A DNA stretch of 64,000 bases from Epiperipatus broadwayi (Eukaryota; Onychophora; Udeonychophora; Euonychophora; Peripatidae), in assembly GCA_028023455.1 (NCBI GenBank), contig JAQFVV010000018.1, positions 11,366,771 through 11,430,770 of the forward strand, read 5' to 3'. Numbering within the stretch: the stretch's first letter is position 1; each line of letters begins with the position of its first letter. Made by a program: the position numbers and the translations under genes. The notes under the pieces are model-generated. The model saw only the letters and a program-made list of their open reading frames with translations. It was not told the DNA's origin and did no database searches. Shown here one piece after another: positions 63,982-64,000 of this stretch.

Positions 63982-64000
63982 TTCCAGATAAAATAGAAAT
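63982..64000 (-). CDS. Partial exon cut by the window edge
   Basis: The last 19 bp of an exon precede a good GTAAGTG donor (63981 downwards). Read in the phase that joins to 62189-62307, it gives ISILSG and then S-N-L-T across the junction, consistent with a continued hydrophobic region. It is too short to support alone; the matching phase and strong donor are the evidence. Confidence 0.4.

Overview
This is an AT-rich, gene-poor animal nuclear window: long intron-like or intergenic stretches, classical GT-AG splice sites, tRNA-derived SINEs, LINE, LTR and hAT debris, and many hairpin (inverted-repeat) elements. No bacterial or organellar gene organisation is visible. The best guess is a lophotrochozoan, most likely a cephalopod mollusc. 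That is an inference from repeat style and composition, not a demonstrated assignment.

Genes. The one confidently recognised host exon is at 34254-34711 (+): the last coding exon of a PAR-bZIP transcription factor (HLF/TEF/DBP group), with a complete PAR region, basic region and leucine zipper. Its earlier exons were not found in the window. On the right, on the minus strand, lies the 3' part of an unrecognised gene. Two 3'-terminal exons (60511-60609 and 60331-60434) encode a very acidic C-terminal tail. Two upstream candidate exons (62189-62307 and 63982-64000) encode a hydrophobic segment; whether they belong to the same gene is not settled, because the reading phases need an unseen exon between them.

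Layout. 1-24.5 kb is AT-rich noncoding sequence with a hairpin at 0.7 kb, a second at 2.2-2.6 kb, a hAT MITE with a mariner-like MITE nested in it (11.9-12.5 kb), a direct-repeat hairpin relic (13.9-14.4 kb) and a hairpin SINE-like element (17.8-18.2 kb). 24.57-27.37 kb is an odd LTR-type insertion with a GTAT duplication, whose LTRs carry large inverted arms and whose internal region is only 28 bp. 27.97-31.35 kb is a second, non-autonomous LTR retrotransposon with ~1.35 kb LTRs and a 672 bp interior. 31.65-32.79 kb is a DNA element with ~45 bp imperfect terminal inverted repeats. The bZIP exon and its probable 3'UTR follow. A SINE (37.3 kb), a Tigger/pogo-like MITE (39.6 kb), small inverted repeats (42.1 kb) and a pair of hairpins (43.9-44.7 kb) lie further right.

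45.9-57.2 kb is a transposon graveyard: a hAT MITE with an 8-bp duplication, a terminal-repeat-bounded pseudogene of a widespread invertebrate repeat-associated protein family (47.2-48.6 kb), a decayed RTE-like LINE (49.4-53.9 kb) interrupted by a ~360 bp palindrome and by a 689 bp hairpin SINE (each with a 13-15 bp target duplication), a second LINE 3' end on the minus strand (53.9-55.1 kb), and a decayed hAT transposase gene of the ZBED5/SCAND3-like type (55.3-57.2 kb).

The most unusual theme is repeated use of long inverted repeats: several unrelated-looking families here are near-perfect hairpins, and two of them have target-site duplications of the length expected for LINE-mediated insertion. 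These could fold into double-stranded RNA if transcribed.
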